A DNA stretch of 64,000 bases. Origin: Herbivorax alkaliphila. GTDB lineage: Bacteria > Bacillota > Clostridia > Acetivibrionales > Acetivibrionaceae. Where the stretch lies: positions 1 to 64,000 of the forward strand of contig NZ_JAVDDS010000021.1 of assembly GCF_030848475.1 (NCBI RefSeq), given 5' to 3'. The stretch's first letter is position 1. The number at the start of each line of letters is the position of its first letter. Of the stretch, positions 7,638 to 16,523 are shown piece by piece. The position numbers and the translations under genes were made by a program. The notes under the pieces were generated by a model, which was given only the letters and a program-made list of their open reading frames with translations, made no database searches and had not been told where the DNA came from.

Positions 7638-9724
7638 GATACTTTCTCCTCAACTTTAAATTTCTTTCTGGTAAAGTACTCTTCTTTTTTTCCAATATTA
7701 TAATTTTCAACAGGTCTTAAATATCCAGTTACCCTTGACCAAACTTCTGTTTTATCATTGCAAACAGGACACTTAAACTGTTCTCCCTTTAAATATCCAT
7801 GTTCCTTACATATACTAAATGTAGGTGTTATTGATATATATGGCATGCTGTGATTTGTAAACACTTTCTTAATTAAGCTTTTACAAAGTTCAATATCTTC
7901 TATGCTCTCTCCTAAATAAAGATGTTGAACAGTTCCTCCTGTATACAATGACTGTAGCTTATCCTGAAGTTCCAACACTTCAAAAACATCATCAGTGTAT
8001 TCTACAGGAAGCTGTGTAGAATTAGTATAATATGGAGTATTATTTCCTGCTGTAATAATATCAGGATATCTTTCTCTGTCAAGCTTTGCTAACCTGTAAG
8101 AAGTACCTTCTGCCGGGGTAGCTTCAAGATTGTAAAAGTGCCCAGTTTCATTTTGAAACTCCACCAACACATCCCTTAAGTAATTCATAATATTTACTGA
8201 AAATTCCTGTCCTTCTTTAGTCCCTATGTCCTTGCCCATATAATTCATTAAAGCCTCATTCATTCCAATTACTCCTATTGTATTGAAATGATTATACCAA
8301 TATTGATTGGTTCTTTCCTTTATATTTCTCAAAAAGTGGGTTGAATAGGGGTAAAGACCTTTTTCTGACTGTCTCTCTATTATTTTTCTCTTTATTTCAA
8401 GGGATGTCTTTCCTATATTAGCCATTTTCCAAAGCCTTGCCTTAAACTCACTTTCAGACTTTGAAAGATAACCTATTCTAGCTAAGTTTATTGTAAATAC
8501 TCCTACAGATCCAGTTAGAGGATTACTTCCAAAAAGTCCTCCTCCTCTTTTTCGAAGTTCTTTTGTATCAAGACGCAAACGGCAACACATTGATATTGCG
8601 TCCTCAGGAGATAAATCTGAATTTACATAATTTGCAAAGTAAGGAATCCCATACTTACAGGTTATTTTCATAAATTCATCCACAACAGAATTATTCCAAT
8701 CAAAATCATTTGTTATGTTTATTGTTGGAATTGGAAAGGTAAACACTCTTCCCTTTGCATCTCCTTCAAGCATTACGCTGCAAAAAGCTTTGTTGAATAT
8801 ATCCAGTTCCTTTTGAAAGTCCTTGTATGTTTCATCCATATATTTCCCACCAAGTATTACAGGCTCATTCTTTAAAGTAGAGGGAACTGTTATATCAAAA
8901 GTCAAATTAGAAAATGGACATTGAAACCCAACCCTTGTAGGAACATTTATGTTAAAAATAAACTCTTGAATGCATTGTCTAACTTGTTCGTACGTCATGT
9001 TGTCATAACGTATGAATGGTGCACAATATGTATCAATACTTGACCAAGCCTGAGCTCCTGCAGTCTCGCCCTGAGTTGTAAAAGTAGAGTTCACTATTTG
9101 TCCTAAAAATGACCTTAAATGTCTTGCTGGCTTACTTTCAACCTTTCCATAAACACCACCAAAACCATCCATAAGAAGTTGTCTTAAATCCCACCCAGCA
9201 CAGTAGGGACCAAAAAATCCCAAATCATGTATATGACATTCTCCACCTTCGTGAGCCTCTCTTACCTCTGAAGGATATATTTCATGAAGCCAATACTTCT
9301 TTGTAAAACTTTCCCTTATATAATTGTTTAAACCATTAACACTTTTTTGAGTATTTGCATTTTCCTGTATATGCCAATCCTTGTCTCCAAGATAGTCTGA
9401 AAACATATCAATTGTTGCTCCAACTAGAGCATTTAAATTACGAGCACTTTTTCTTTTTTCTCTGTACAATATGTATGCTTTTGCCGTTTTTGCATGCCCG
9501 TTTTCAATTAGCACTTTTTCAACAACATCTTGAATTTCTTCTACTTCCGGCTCTTTATCTTTAAAAATCCACTCTGACATTTCTACAACCTGTTTACTTA
9601 ACTTTTCTGCTAGGGCAAAATCACTTCCACCACAAGCAGTCGCAGCATTATAAATAGCCCAAGTTATTTTCTCCGGCTTAAAATTTTCACATCTTCCATT
9701 TCTTTTAGTAATTTTCGTAAACAT
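7634..9724 (-). CDS. nrdD: Anaerobic ribonucleoside-triphosphate reductase (class III)
   Basis: Glycyl-radical enzyme that reduces NTPs to dNTPs without oxygen. The N-terminus is an ATP-cone (KITKRNGRCENFKPEKITWAIYNA), the allosteric switch for overall activity. The C-terminus holds the radical loop RVTGYLRP with the radical Gly near residue 667, just after a CxxC zinc motif (FKCPVCNDKTEVW) paired with the cysteine of SICKEHGY. At 696 residues it is full length. The ATG at 9724 follows AGGAG with good spacing; upstream in-frame codons to 9799 have no ribosome site. First gene of nrdDG. The promoter is overlapped by two NrdR-like boxes, so repression by NrdR is expected. Confidence 0.96.
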   Translation of the reverse strand: MFTKITKRNGRCENFKPEKITWAIYNAATACGGSDFALAEKLSKQVVEMSEWIFKDKEPEVEEIQDVVEKVLIENGHAKTAKAYILYREKRKSARNLNALVGATIDMFSDYLGDKDWHIQENANTQKSVNGLNNYIRESFTKKYWLHEIYPSEVREAHEGGECHIHDLGFFGPYCAGWDLRQLLMDGFGGVYGKVESKPARHLRSFLGQIVNSTFTTQGETAGAQAWSSIDTYCAPFIRYDNMTYEQVRQCIQEFIFNINVPTRVGFQCPFSNLTFDITVPSTLKNEPVILGGKYMDETYKDFQKELDIFNKAFCSVMLEGDAKGRVFTFPIPTINITNDFDWNNSVVDEFMKITCKYGIPYFANYVNSDLSPEDAISMCCRLRLDTKELRKRGGGLFGSNPLTGSVGVFTINLARIGYLSKSESEFKARLWKMANIGKTSLEIKRKIIERQSEKGLYPYSTHFLRNIKERTNQYWYNHFNTIGVIGMNEALMNYMGKDIGTKEGQEFSVNIMNYLRDVLVEFQNETGHFYNLEATPAEGTSYRLAKLDRERYPDIITAGNNTPYYTNSTQLPVEYTDDVFEVLELQDKLQSLYTGGTVQHLYLGESIEDIELCKSLIKKVFTNHSMPYISITPTFSICKEHGYLKGEQFKCPVCNDKTEVWSRVTGYLRPVENYNIGKKEEYFTRKKFKVEEKVS

Positions 9725-9862
9725 TAAGACATCTCCTATTTTCTTTTTTTGTACTACACTTTTTATCAGAAATGAACGTACACAATTTGAATTTTTCATT
9801 AAAAATAACTTAAAAATTAAAACTAATTTTTAAGCTATTCTTTTTAAATACCTTTAATATCT

Positions 9863-9909
9863 CAACTATATGTTGTTGTGGAAATTATATCACATACAAT
9901 ATGTGGTGT
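9863..9909. promoter_or_regulatory. Tandem NrdR boxes upstream of nrdDG
   Basis: Two 16-base sites resemble the NrdR consensus (ACACWATATMTWGTGT). The one at 9894-9909 matches 13 of 16 positions and the one at 9863-9878 matches 11. Their starts are exactly 31 bases apart, the three-helical-turn spacing known for NrdR. They lie on both sides of the nrdD -10 element. Confidence 0.75.
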
Positions 9910-9912
9910 CAA
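9884..9912 (-). promoter_or_regulatory. Consensus sigma-A promoter of nrdDG
   Basis: On the minus strand TTGACA (9907-9912), 17 bases, TATAAT (9884-9889): a perfect consensus promoter about 160 bases before the nrdD ATG. Such strength suits control by repression. Confidence 0.85.
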
Positions 9913-9943
9913 GAGCTTGTTTAAATGAAAAAATAAATATTTT

Positions 9944-12352
9944 CTAAGAACTTGAGAGTTTTTCTGCCAATTTAACAGCAGAATATGCATCTTCAGAATA
10001 TCCATCTGCTCCTATCTCTTTTGCATAATCAGAGTTTACAACAGCTCCCCCAATCATTATTTTTATATCAAGACCTTCACTTTTGGCTAATTTAACAACT
10101 TCCTTCATTTCAACCATAGTAGTTGTCATAAGAGCAGAAAGTCCTATGATTTGTGCGCCCTCTTCTTTTGCCTTGTTTATTATTTTTCTAGAACTCACAT
10201 CTTTTCCTAAGTCAATCACTTTAAAACCATAGTTTTTAAGCATAAGACCTACAATATTTTTACCAATATCGTGTATATCTCCTTTGACGGTAGCCAGCAC
10301 AATACACTTTTTATTTTCCTGACTTTCTTCTTTCATAAGAAGTGGTTCAACAATGTTAAATGCATCCTTCATAGCTTGAGCACTTTGAATAAGCTGGGGA
10401 AGAAAATACTCCTTTTTATCATATAAATCTCCCACTTTTGTTATTGCAGGAATTAAATAATTATCAACTATTTTTGAAGGTTCATTTCCATCTTTAATTG
10501 CAATATCTATAAGAGCTTTTACATTTTCCCTATCTCCTATCAATACACTTTTATATATTTTGTCCAATGTACTCAAATCTGATTTCTTTTCTTCATCTTT
10601 AACCTTTTCACTTTTTTGTCCACCAAATCTTTCAATATAAAAGGCACTGTTTTTATCCTTTGCCGTCAATACATCACAGGCCATTTTAATATTCATTAAA
10701 ATCTCACTTGATGGATTTGATATAGCCATTGTAAGCCCTTTTCCTATAGCCATAGAAAGAAATGCCGTGTTAACCCAGCTTCTTTCAGGAAGTCCAAAGG
10801 ATACATTTGAAAGACCCACAATTGAACCTATCCCAAATTTATTTTTGCACCAACTAATTACCTCTAGTGTTTCCATAGCCGCATTTTGATCTGAAGACAC
10901 TGTCATAACAAGTCCGTCAACTATTATATCCTCTTTATCAAAGCCATGTTCTAAGGCTTTTTTATATACACCTTCAATTACTTGATACCTTTCACTAGCC
11001 GTCTGTGGTACACCCTTATCATCTAGAGGAAGAAGTATAAACATAGCCCCATATTTAGCTGCTATCGGGAGCAGTTTTTCCATTTTTTCCTTTTCAGCAG
11101 AAATAGAGTTAATCATTGCCCTTCCAGGATATACTCTAAGTGCCGCCTCTATCACATCAGGAGAAGATGAGTCAAGACAAAGAGGAGCCTTCACAGTAAT
11201 TGAAAGAAACTGAACAATATCAATCATTGTTTTCTTTTCATCAATTCCCGGCATACCTACATTAACGTCAAGTATTTTTGCACCCTTTTCAATTTGTTCA
11301 GATGCAAATCTTCTAACTTCATTTGTTTTACCCTCTCTAAGTTCTTTTTGAAGTTTCTTTTTTCCTGTTGGATTTATTCTCTCCCCAACAACAACAACTG
11401 GTTCCTCAAATCCAGTAAAAACTGTTTTGCTTAATGACGTTACACAGCTCACTTTTTTAGGACTAGGGAGTTTTCCTTTAAGTCCTTTAATCTTTTCCTT
11501 AATCTTTTCAATATATAATGGCGACGTTCCACAACAACCACCTAAAAGGTTTACACCTGATTTTATAAACTCTTCTACATATGAACCAAATTCCAAAGCT
11601 CCCATATCAAATTCAGTCTTACCATCAACTAGCCTTGGAAGACCTGCATTAGGCTTTGCTAAAAGAGGCACCTTAGCATATGGTTTCATTTCCTTTATAA
11701 CTTTTATCATGTCCGCAGGTCCTGTAGAACAGTTACATCCTACAACATCTGCCCCAAGACTTTGAAGAGTTATAAGTGCAGTTACAGGATCTGTGCCTGT
11801 TAGAGTTCTTCTACCTTCATCAAATGTCATACTGATGCAAACAGGCAAATTACAGCTTTCCTTTACAGCTATAAGTGCAGCCCTTGTCTCCTGAATATCA
11901 ACCATTGTCTCTATTATAAAAAAGTCCACTCCACCTTCTAAAAGCCCTTTAACCTGTTCTTTATATATTTCAACCGCCTCTTCAAAAGGCATATCACCAA
12001 ATGGCTCTACAAATTGACCTGTTGCTGCAATATCTCCTGCAACAAATCCATCATCTTTGGCTGCTTTCTTTGAAATCTGTGCTAATCCTTTATTTATTTC
12101 TACAACTTTATCTTCTAATCCAAATTCAGAAAGCTTTAATCTATTTCCTCCAAAAGTACAAGTGTACACAACATTAGAACCTGATTTTATGTAATTTTTC
12201 TGAATATCTATCAAAACTTCCGGGTTTTCTAAAGCCCATTGTTCAGGAGAAACTCCAAGAGGCATTCCTCTTTTTTGAAGCTCTGTACCTGTTGCACCAT
12301 CTAAAATAACTACATTATTATAGATAAAATCTCTAAATGATTGTTTGTCCAT
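9944..12352 (-). CDS. metH: B12-dependent methionine synthase lacking the reactivation domain
   Basis: Transfers a methyl group from methyltetrahydrofolate through cobalamin to homocysteine. The 802 residues contain the homocysteine/zinc module (about 1-290: VILDGATGTELQKRG, then zinc cysteines in GCNCSTG and GGCCGTSP), the pterin-binding barrel (about 305-580: VVVGERINPTGKKK, then DVNVG), the cobalamin cap, and the B12 Rossmann domain with DIHDIGKN, whose His is the lower cobalt ligand. The fourth, SAM-binding reactivation domain of E. coli MetH is absent; it is encoded by the preceding gene. The ATG at 12352 lies one base after that gene's stop behind AAGGGA; a TTG at 12361 would overlap the ribosome site. 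Confidence 0.94.
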   Translation of the reverse strand: MDKQSFRDFIYNNVVILDGATGTELQKRGMPLGVSPEQWALENPEVLIDIQKNYIKSGSNVVYTCTFGGNRLKLSEFGLEDKVVEINKGLAQISKKAAKDDGFVAGDIAATGQFVEPFGDMPFEEAVEIYKEQVKGLLEGGVDFFIIETMVDIQETRAALIAVKESCNLPVCISMTFDEGRRTLTGTDPVTALITLQSLGADVVGCNCSTGPADMIKVIKEMKPYAKVPLLAKPNAGLPRLVDGKTEFDMGALEFGSYVEEFIKSGVNLLGGCCGTSPLYIEKIKEKIKGLKGKLPSPKKVSCVTSLSKTVFTGFEEPVVVVGERINPTGKKKLQKELREGKTNEVRRFASEQIEKGAKILDVNVGMPGIDEKKTMIDIVQFLSITVKAPLCLDSSSPDVIEAALRVYPGRAMINSISAEKEKMEKLLPIAAKYGAMFILLPLDDKGVPQTASERYQVIEGVYKKALEHGFDKEDIIVDGLVMTVSSDQNAAMETLEVISWCKNKFGIGSIVGLSNVSFGLPERSWVNTAFLSMAIGKGLTMAISNPSSEILMNIKMACDVLTAKDKNSAFYIERFGGQKSEKVKDEEKKSDLSTLDKIYKSVLIGDRENVKALIDIAIKDGNEPSKIVDNYLIPAITKVGDLYDKKEYFLPQLIQSAQAMKDAFNIVEPLLMKEESQENKKCIVLATVKGDIHDIGKNIVGLMLKNYGFKVIDLGKDVSSRKIINKAKEEGAQIIGLSALMTTTMVEMKEVVKLAKSEGLDIKIMIGGAVVNSDYAKEIGADGYSEDAYSAVKLAEKLSSS

Positions 12353-12353
12353 T

Positions 12354-12989
12354 TTACTCAATCCCTTCTATTCCTGCAATAGCTATAACAGACTTCTCTG
12401 GAACAAGCATATACTTTTGTGTAATTTCAATGTCCAGTTTTTTTAAATTTAAAATATCATATATTATTTTTTGATTTGAAAGCAAAAAATCTCCATAGCC
12501 TGGGCTGTACCTATTTCCTGTAAGTTTTTTACCCTCTCTTCTAATCTCTTTATTAATAAACTCAACCATCCAGTCAAGTCCACCATCTACAATTTGAGAT
12601 CCCAAAGAGTCAAGTATCAATGCAAAATCAGCATTTTCACTTTTTATTTCACTATGTATTTTTTTGGTTATATCATCACCAACAGTTGTCGCCATAAGTA
12701 CGACCTCAAAACTATTTTTTAAAAGTTTTGAAAGGTTTTTGCTTTCAAAAAATATATCATCAAAAATTTTTATTCCATTATGTTCATGGGATTTTATTTT
12801 ATACCTTCCATAAATGCCTTTAATATCACACAAAGCAAGACCTTCTTCAATCATTGAATTTATTTTCTGTCTGTATTCTTTGCTTATAACAGTAACAGTT
12901 TTTTTATATCCTAGCCTAGTAAGAATCAAACCAATATCAGGCTTTGAAGGTATATGTCCAAAAAATTTAAGTTTATTTTCTTTTTTCAT
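12354..12989 (-). CDS. Methionine synthase activation-domain protein
   Basis: Stand-alone version of the C-terminal reactivation domain of MetH, 211 residues. The diagnostic block RYSPGYGDFLLSNQ followed by the hydrophobic MLVPEKSVIAIAGIEG matches the SAM-binding domain that re-methylates oxidised cob(II)alamin. It directly precedes the truncated metH with one base between stop and start, so the two polypeptides should form one enzyme. The ATG at 12989 follows GGGAG. I looked for an S-box or cobalamin riboswitch upstream and saw none. Confidence 0.88.
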   Translation of the reverse strand: MKKENKLKFFGHIPSKPDIGLILTRLGYKKTVTVISKEYRQKINSMIEEGLALCDIKGIYGRYKIKSHEHNGIKIFDDIFFESKNLSKLLKNSFEVVLMATTVGDDITKKIHSEIKSENADFALILDSLGSQIVDGGLDWMVEFINKEIRREGKKLTGNRYSPGYGDFLLSNQKIIYDILNLKKLDIEITQKYMLVPEKSVIAIAGIEGIE

Positions 12990-13132
12990 AGACCATAAAC
13001 TCCCATTAATTTTTTTTACAGTATTATTATATTATATATCAAATTTTAAAAAAATCAATCACTCTAAAAAAACAAGGTGTATATATTAAAGATGAAGAAC
13101 AATATTAATTCAAAAAATAACTCGATATGATA

Positions 13133-13161
13133 TTGACATCATACATTGTTTTCTGTAGAAT
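13133..13161 (+). promoter_or_regulatory. Sigma-A promoter of the dockerin cysteine peptidase
   Basis: TTGACA (13133-13138), 17 bases, TAGAAT (13156-13161). It lies about 120 bases before the start codon, leaving a long AT-rich leader. Confidence 0.75.
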
Positions 13162-13281
13162 TTTATATCAAAGGAATTGTTAAATGTCTTTTAGGTGCAC
13201 CTAAATAAAAAATATGGCCAATATATTTTGCAAAAATCAAACAATGTATTTACTAAAAAAACTATTAAAGGAGAGAGAGTA

Positions 13282-14730
13282 ATGCTAAAAATAAGAAAAA
13301 TAGTATCAGTTTATGTAAGTATTGTTTTTATGTTAACAATGTTATTTAGTGGAGTTTCTTTTGCACAACAAACAGAAACAGAGGTAAAACTTTCAGTAAC
13401 TAATTATACTCAACAGCCTCATGAATGGCTATGCTGGTCAGCTTCTGCGGCAATGATAATTTCATATTTTAATGAAGATTCAATAGACCGCACAGTAGAA
13501 ATTGCACAAGATTACTATGAAAGTACATTGGAAGAAGAATTTAACCAAACCTTACCTTTAAGTTTGTCTAGAGATAAGGGAGAAATTGTAGAAAATTATA
13601 CAGATGGAGTTTCATCTATAAATAGAACAGCTAGTGTTTTTGACCACCCTAATCGTGATACAATTTATAATAGGATTTCTTTTAAAGAAATAAAAACATA
13701 CATTGATAATTCTTATCCTATTTTAGCATCTATACCTGGATATATAAGCTTGCCTGGTGGAGGTCATGCAGTTGTAATAACTGGTTATGGTGAAAGCGAT
13801 AGCAACAAATATGTAATTTATAATGACCCGTGGGATGGAGAAGAACATACTATGGACTTTGATACTTTTACAACTATGTCTTACAACCTTTTTTACACTG
13901 GTTCAACTCCTCCAGAAATTCCAGAGGAACCTAATGATTCTTTTGAAACAGCAAAAAGAATTTATGCCAGCCCAACTCCAGAGCTAGAACTAAGCTACCT
14001 TAATGCTGGTGAAGAGCATTATTACACTTTTATGACTTCTGCAGCTGCTACATATGTTATTGAAACCACTGGTACAACAGATACTTTCGGAGAATTATAC
14101 GATGACAGTGATAATCCTGTTCACCTTAGGTCAGATAGCAACAGTGGTGAAGATGATAATTTTAAAATAGTTAAGCAATCAGGTGGTAGACAAAGATACT
14201 ATATAAAAGTTAGTCATAATGATATAGATGCTGAAGGTAGTTATGGAATAAAAATTACTATGAAAGCTAATGCACCAGATAACTTTAAAGCTCAGGAAAA
14301 CGAGGGAAACATCAAGTTAACATGGGATTCTGTATCTTGGGCAAATGAATATAAAATCAGTGTAAATGGCGGAGAATTCTTTAGCGTTGGAGACAATACA
14401 TCTTATACCCATGAAGCACAAGGTAAGCAATCATATAAGGTAAAAGCAGATAATAGCGTTGAAACACAAACATTAACTGTAAACGGTATAATGTCAGATG
14501 GCGAAATGAATCTTATTACATATGGAGATGTAAATGGTGATGGATTAGTTACCAAATCAGACATAGAACTAATAGCGGAGTATATAGTAGGACAAGTAGA
14601 TTTTACCGACAATCAAAAAACAGCCGCAAACGTAAATGATGACGATACAATATCAACTTTTGATCTAATCACTTTGTCAAGATATGTAAGCGGAGAGATT
14701 TCTGAACTTCCTGTTGCACACATAGAATAA
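13282..14730 (+). CDS. Secreted papain-like/C39-like cysteine peptidase with dockerin
   Basis: Predicted cellulosome-bound cysteine peptidase, 482 residues. After a signal peptide (cleavage near SFA-QQ, residue 28) comes a papain-fold domain of the C39_2 type. Cys51 lies in QQPHEWLCWSASAAM, His162 in GGGHAVVITGYG, and Asn181/Asp182 in YNDPWDG, so the catalytic set is complete. Residues about 210-320 look like a bacterial pre-peptidase C-terminal (PPC) beta domain, about 325-400 like an FN3-type domain, and about 414-480 form a type I dockerin (GDVNGDGLVTKSD and NVNDDDTISTFD). The second calcium loop and the recognition residues differ from the Ser-Thr type at 88-1014. The ATG at 13282 follows GGAGAGAG. 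Its substrate is unknown. Confidence 0.85.
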   Translation: MLKIRKIVSVYVSIVFMLTMLFSGVSFAQQTETEVKLSVTNYTQQPHEWLCWSASAAMIISYFNEDSIDRTVEIAQDYYESTLEEEFNQTLPLSLSRDKGEIVENYTDGVSSINRTASVFDHPNRDTIYNRISFKEIKTYIDNSYPILASIPGYISLPGGGHAVVITGYGESDSNKYVIYNDPWDGEEHTMDFDTFTTMSYNLFYTGSTPPEIPEEPNDSFETAKRIYASPTPELELSYLNAGEEHYYTFMTSAAATYVIETTGTTDTFGELYDDSDNPVHLRSDSNSGEDDNFKIVKQSGGRQRYYIKVSHNDIDAEGSYGIKITMKANAPDNFKAQENEGNIKLTWDSVSWANEYKISVNGGEFFSVGDNTSYTHEAQGKQSYKVKADNSVETQTLTVNGIMSDGEMNLITYGDVNGDGLVTKSDIELIAEYIVGQVDFTDNQKTAANVNDDDTISTFDLITLSRYVSGEISELPVAHIE

Positions 14731-14743
14731 AAAATTTAAAAAA

Positions 14744-14768
14744 GAGCCTTTTAGTAAGGCTCTTTTTT
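14744..14768. terminator. Bidirectional terminator
   Basis: A seven-base stem (14744-14750 with 14756-14762) is flanked by A and T runs of six. It serves the converging peptidase and mntR genes. Confidence 0.88.
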
Positions 14769-14773
14769 AACTA

Positions 14774-15259
14774 TTAAATAGCACCATAATTTAATTCTTC
14801 TTTAAACTTTTCAAACTTTTTTTGAATACTAGGATTTTTTTCAATAAACCTGTTTAATGAATCTATATTTTTTAAAGTATCTATATTTATACTGTGTTCA
14901 ATCAGTTCTGTCTCAGACAAAACATCAATACATCCTATAAATCTTAAAAACTTTTCCAACGTCTTATGTCGATTCAATAAAAAATTCCCCATATCAAGTC
15001 CTCTTTCAGTAAGCTCTATAATCCCATACTTCTGGTATTTTATAAGACCTAAGCCAGCTAACTTTTGAACCATTTTTGTTGCAGAAGAAGGCTGAACATT
15101 TAACTGTTCAGCAAGTTTGTTTACCCTCATATAACCTGCTTCAATACTATTTCTATAAATCATCTCCAAATAGTCTTCCATACCTGAAGTTAAAAGTTTT
15201 TTATTTTTTCTAAGAAGCTGATATCCTCGAACTGTATAATATTTTTGATCTTCTCTCAT
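14774..15259 (-). CDS. mntR: DtxR/MntR family metal-dependent repressor
   Basis: Metal-sensing repressor of about 161 residues. The N-terminal winged helix begins SGMEDYLEMIYR, a near-signature of MntR/DtxR proteins, and continues VNKLAEQLNVQPSSATKMVQKLAGLGLIKY. The C-terminal dimerisation part carries acidic and His residues (RHKTLEKFLRFIG, ETELIEHSIN) that ligate metal. There is no SH3 domain, so it is the short MntR type that usually senses manganese. About 25 extra residues precede the usual start. No transporter gene lies beside it. Symbol is a family-level judgement. Confidence 0.8.
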   Translation of the reverse strand: MREDQKYYTVRGYQLLRKNKKLLTSGMEDYLEMIYRNSIEAGYMRVNKLAEQLNVQPSSATKMVQKLAGLGLIKYQKYGIIELTERGLDMGNFLLNRHKTLEKFLRFIGCIDVLSETELIEHSINIDTLKNIDSLNRFIEKNPSIQKKFEKFKEELNYGAI

Positions 15260-15474
15260 TAATATCCCAGCCTTTATATAAATATATTTATATTATATTT
15301 ATATTCACAGCTAAAATAAAAATCACTACAGAAAATCAATGTAATTTTTGCTAATAACAAGTCTGATTTTTCCTTTTTTATTAAAGTACAATGTTAAATT
15401 TATTTAATTTATCTGTATAATTTTATATGTTTTAACTTAAAATAAGTGTGATTAAAAAGAAAGGAGTGTTTTAT

Positions 15475-15660
15475 ATGTCACAATTAAATCAAATTGAACT
15501 ACAAAACTTAAGGCATTTAATTGGATCACATGAAATGACTTTTAAAAAGTTATCTGATTATGCCAGCCAATGTCAAGATTCACAAGTCAAGCAGGTGTTT
15601 CAACAATCTGCACAGGATGCAAAAAGCACAAAAGACCAACTAATGACGTTTTTAGGATAA
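15475..15660 (+). CDS. CotF-like small spore coat protein
   Basis: A 61-residue helical protein with no signal peptide (MSQLNQIELQNLRHLIGSHEMTFKKLSDYASQ begins it in two runs of helix). The pattern of paired helices with Ser/Gln-rich turns fits the CotF family of coat proteins found in tandem copies in Clostridia. AAAGGAG precedes the ATG at 15475. It is followed 12 bases later by a second gene of the same type, so the two form an operon. Confidence 0.7.
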   Translation: MSQLNQIELQNLRHLIGSHEMTFKKLSDYASQCQDSQVKQVFQQSAQDAKSTKDQLMTFLG

Positions 15661-15672
15661 GGAGGATTGAAA

Positions 15673-15918
15673 ATGCAAGAAAAAGAAATGGTTAATGATC
15701 TTTTAACTCAATTAAAGGGAAGCTTATCAACATACGCCAATGCAATTGCAGAATCTGCAAATCCACAGTTAAGGCAGGCTCTGCAACAAATAAGAAATGA
15801 CTGTGAAACATTCCAGTATGACTTGTATAAATTGGCAGAACAAAAAGGGTACTATCGCTCGGCCCAACAAGTGGAACAAAATGAAGTTATGCAGGTTAAA
15901 TCTCAATTTATAAGCTAA
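15673..15918 (+). CDS. CotF-like spore coat protein
   Basis: An 81-residue helical protein (MQEKEMVNDLLTQLKGSL start) that matches the four-helix CotF type: YANAIAESANPQLRQALQQIR, then a DLYKLAEQKGYY segment typical of the family. GGAGGA precedes the ATG at 15673. It shares an operon with the 61-residue gene before it. In Bacillus, CotF is a coat protein; here the role is inferred from family. Confidence 0.75.
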   Translation: MQEKEMVNDLLTQLKGSLSTYANAIAESANPQLRQALQQIRNDCETFQYDLYKLAEQKGYYRSAQQVEQNEVMQVKSQFIS

Positions 15919-15928
15919 ATATAATAAT

Positions 15929-15976
15929 AGCCATGACTGTAATAATTAATTTTTAAAATGTTTTATAGTCATGGCT
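15929..15976. terminator. Terminator of the CotF-like pair
   Basis: A perfect ten-base stem (15929-15938 with 15967-15976) is followed by a T-rich tail. The loop is long, 28 bases. Confidence 0.7.
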
Positions 15977-15991
15977 TACTTTTACCACATT

Positions 15992-16024
15992 CGCTAAACT
16001 CTTTTGGCTAAAACTAAACATGTG
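15992..16024 (-). mobile_element. Degenerate IS605-like end F
   Basis: On the minus strand this reads ATGTTTAGTTTTAGC, then AAAGAGTTTAGC, which resembles the hairpin and tail of relics A-C with several changes. Weak on its own. Confidence 0.3.
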
Positions 16025-16042
16025 CTTATAATGCTATGTGAA

Positions 16043-16510
16043 TTAACTGCTTGTTTCCTGTTCATCAATAATTGATCTTAAAATTTCCTGTTGAGAAGCC
16101 AAAAGTGCTTCAGCCTTACTTTTATATACATAAAACTTTTTCTTCATATCTTCATATTCGTACTTAATTCTGATAACTTCCTGATTTGCTTCATTTATTA
16201 TTTTTTGTGCCTTAATTTCTGCTTCCTTAATTATATTTTCAGATTTTTGATAACCATTTTTCTTTATATCTTCACCTGTCTGCTGGGCTACAATTAACGT
16301 ATCCTGCAATGAGTCTTCAATGTTTTTATAATGTTGAACAGCCTCATTTAATGCAGCCACCTTGTCCTTTAATTCTATGTTTTCATGTATGTAGCTTGTA
16401 TAGTCTTCTATAACCTTATCTAATATGTCATTAACCATGTCTTCATTATAGCCACCAACCATACTTTTTTTTAGTACTATATTCTGCAAATCATTAGGAG
16501 TATAATTCAT
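16043..16510 (-). CDS. DivIVA domain-containing cell division protein
   Basis: Coiled-coil protein of 155 residues. The N-terminal DivIVA lipid-binding segment is recognisable (TPNDLQNIVLKKSMVGGYNEDMVNDILDKVIEDY), and is followed by a long coiled coil to about residue 150. DivIVA proteins gather at negatively curved membranes and guide septum placement and polarity. It sits at the end of the ylm-type cluster, its usual place in Firmicutes. The ATG at 16510 follows GAGGTG. Gene symbol is withheld because Clostridia may carry several paralogs. Confidence 0.88.
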   Translation of the reverse strand: MNYTPNDLQNIVLKKSMVGGYNEDMVNDILDKVIEDYTSYIHENIELKDKVAALNEAVQHYKNIEDSLQDTLIVAQQTGEDIKKNGYQKSENIIKEAEIKAQKIINEANQEVIRIKYEYEDMKKKFYVYKSKAEALLASQQEILRSIIDEQETSS

Positions 16511-16523
16511 ACAAAGCACCTCA

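Noticed and set aside
9725-13281. Possible S-box, T-box or cobalamin riboswitch before the methionine synthase genes or nrdD
   Set aside because: The leaders are too short or lack the conserved cores and terminator pairs; only promoter and NrdR elements were found.
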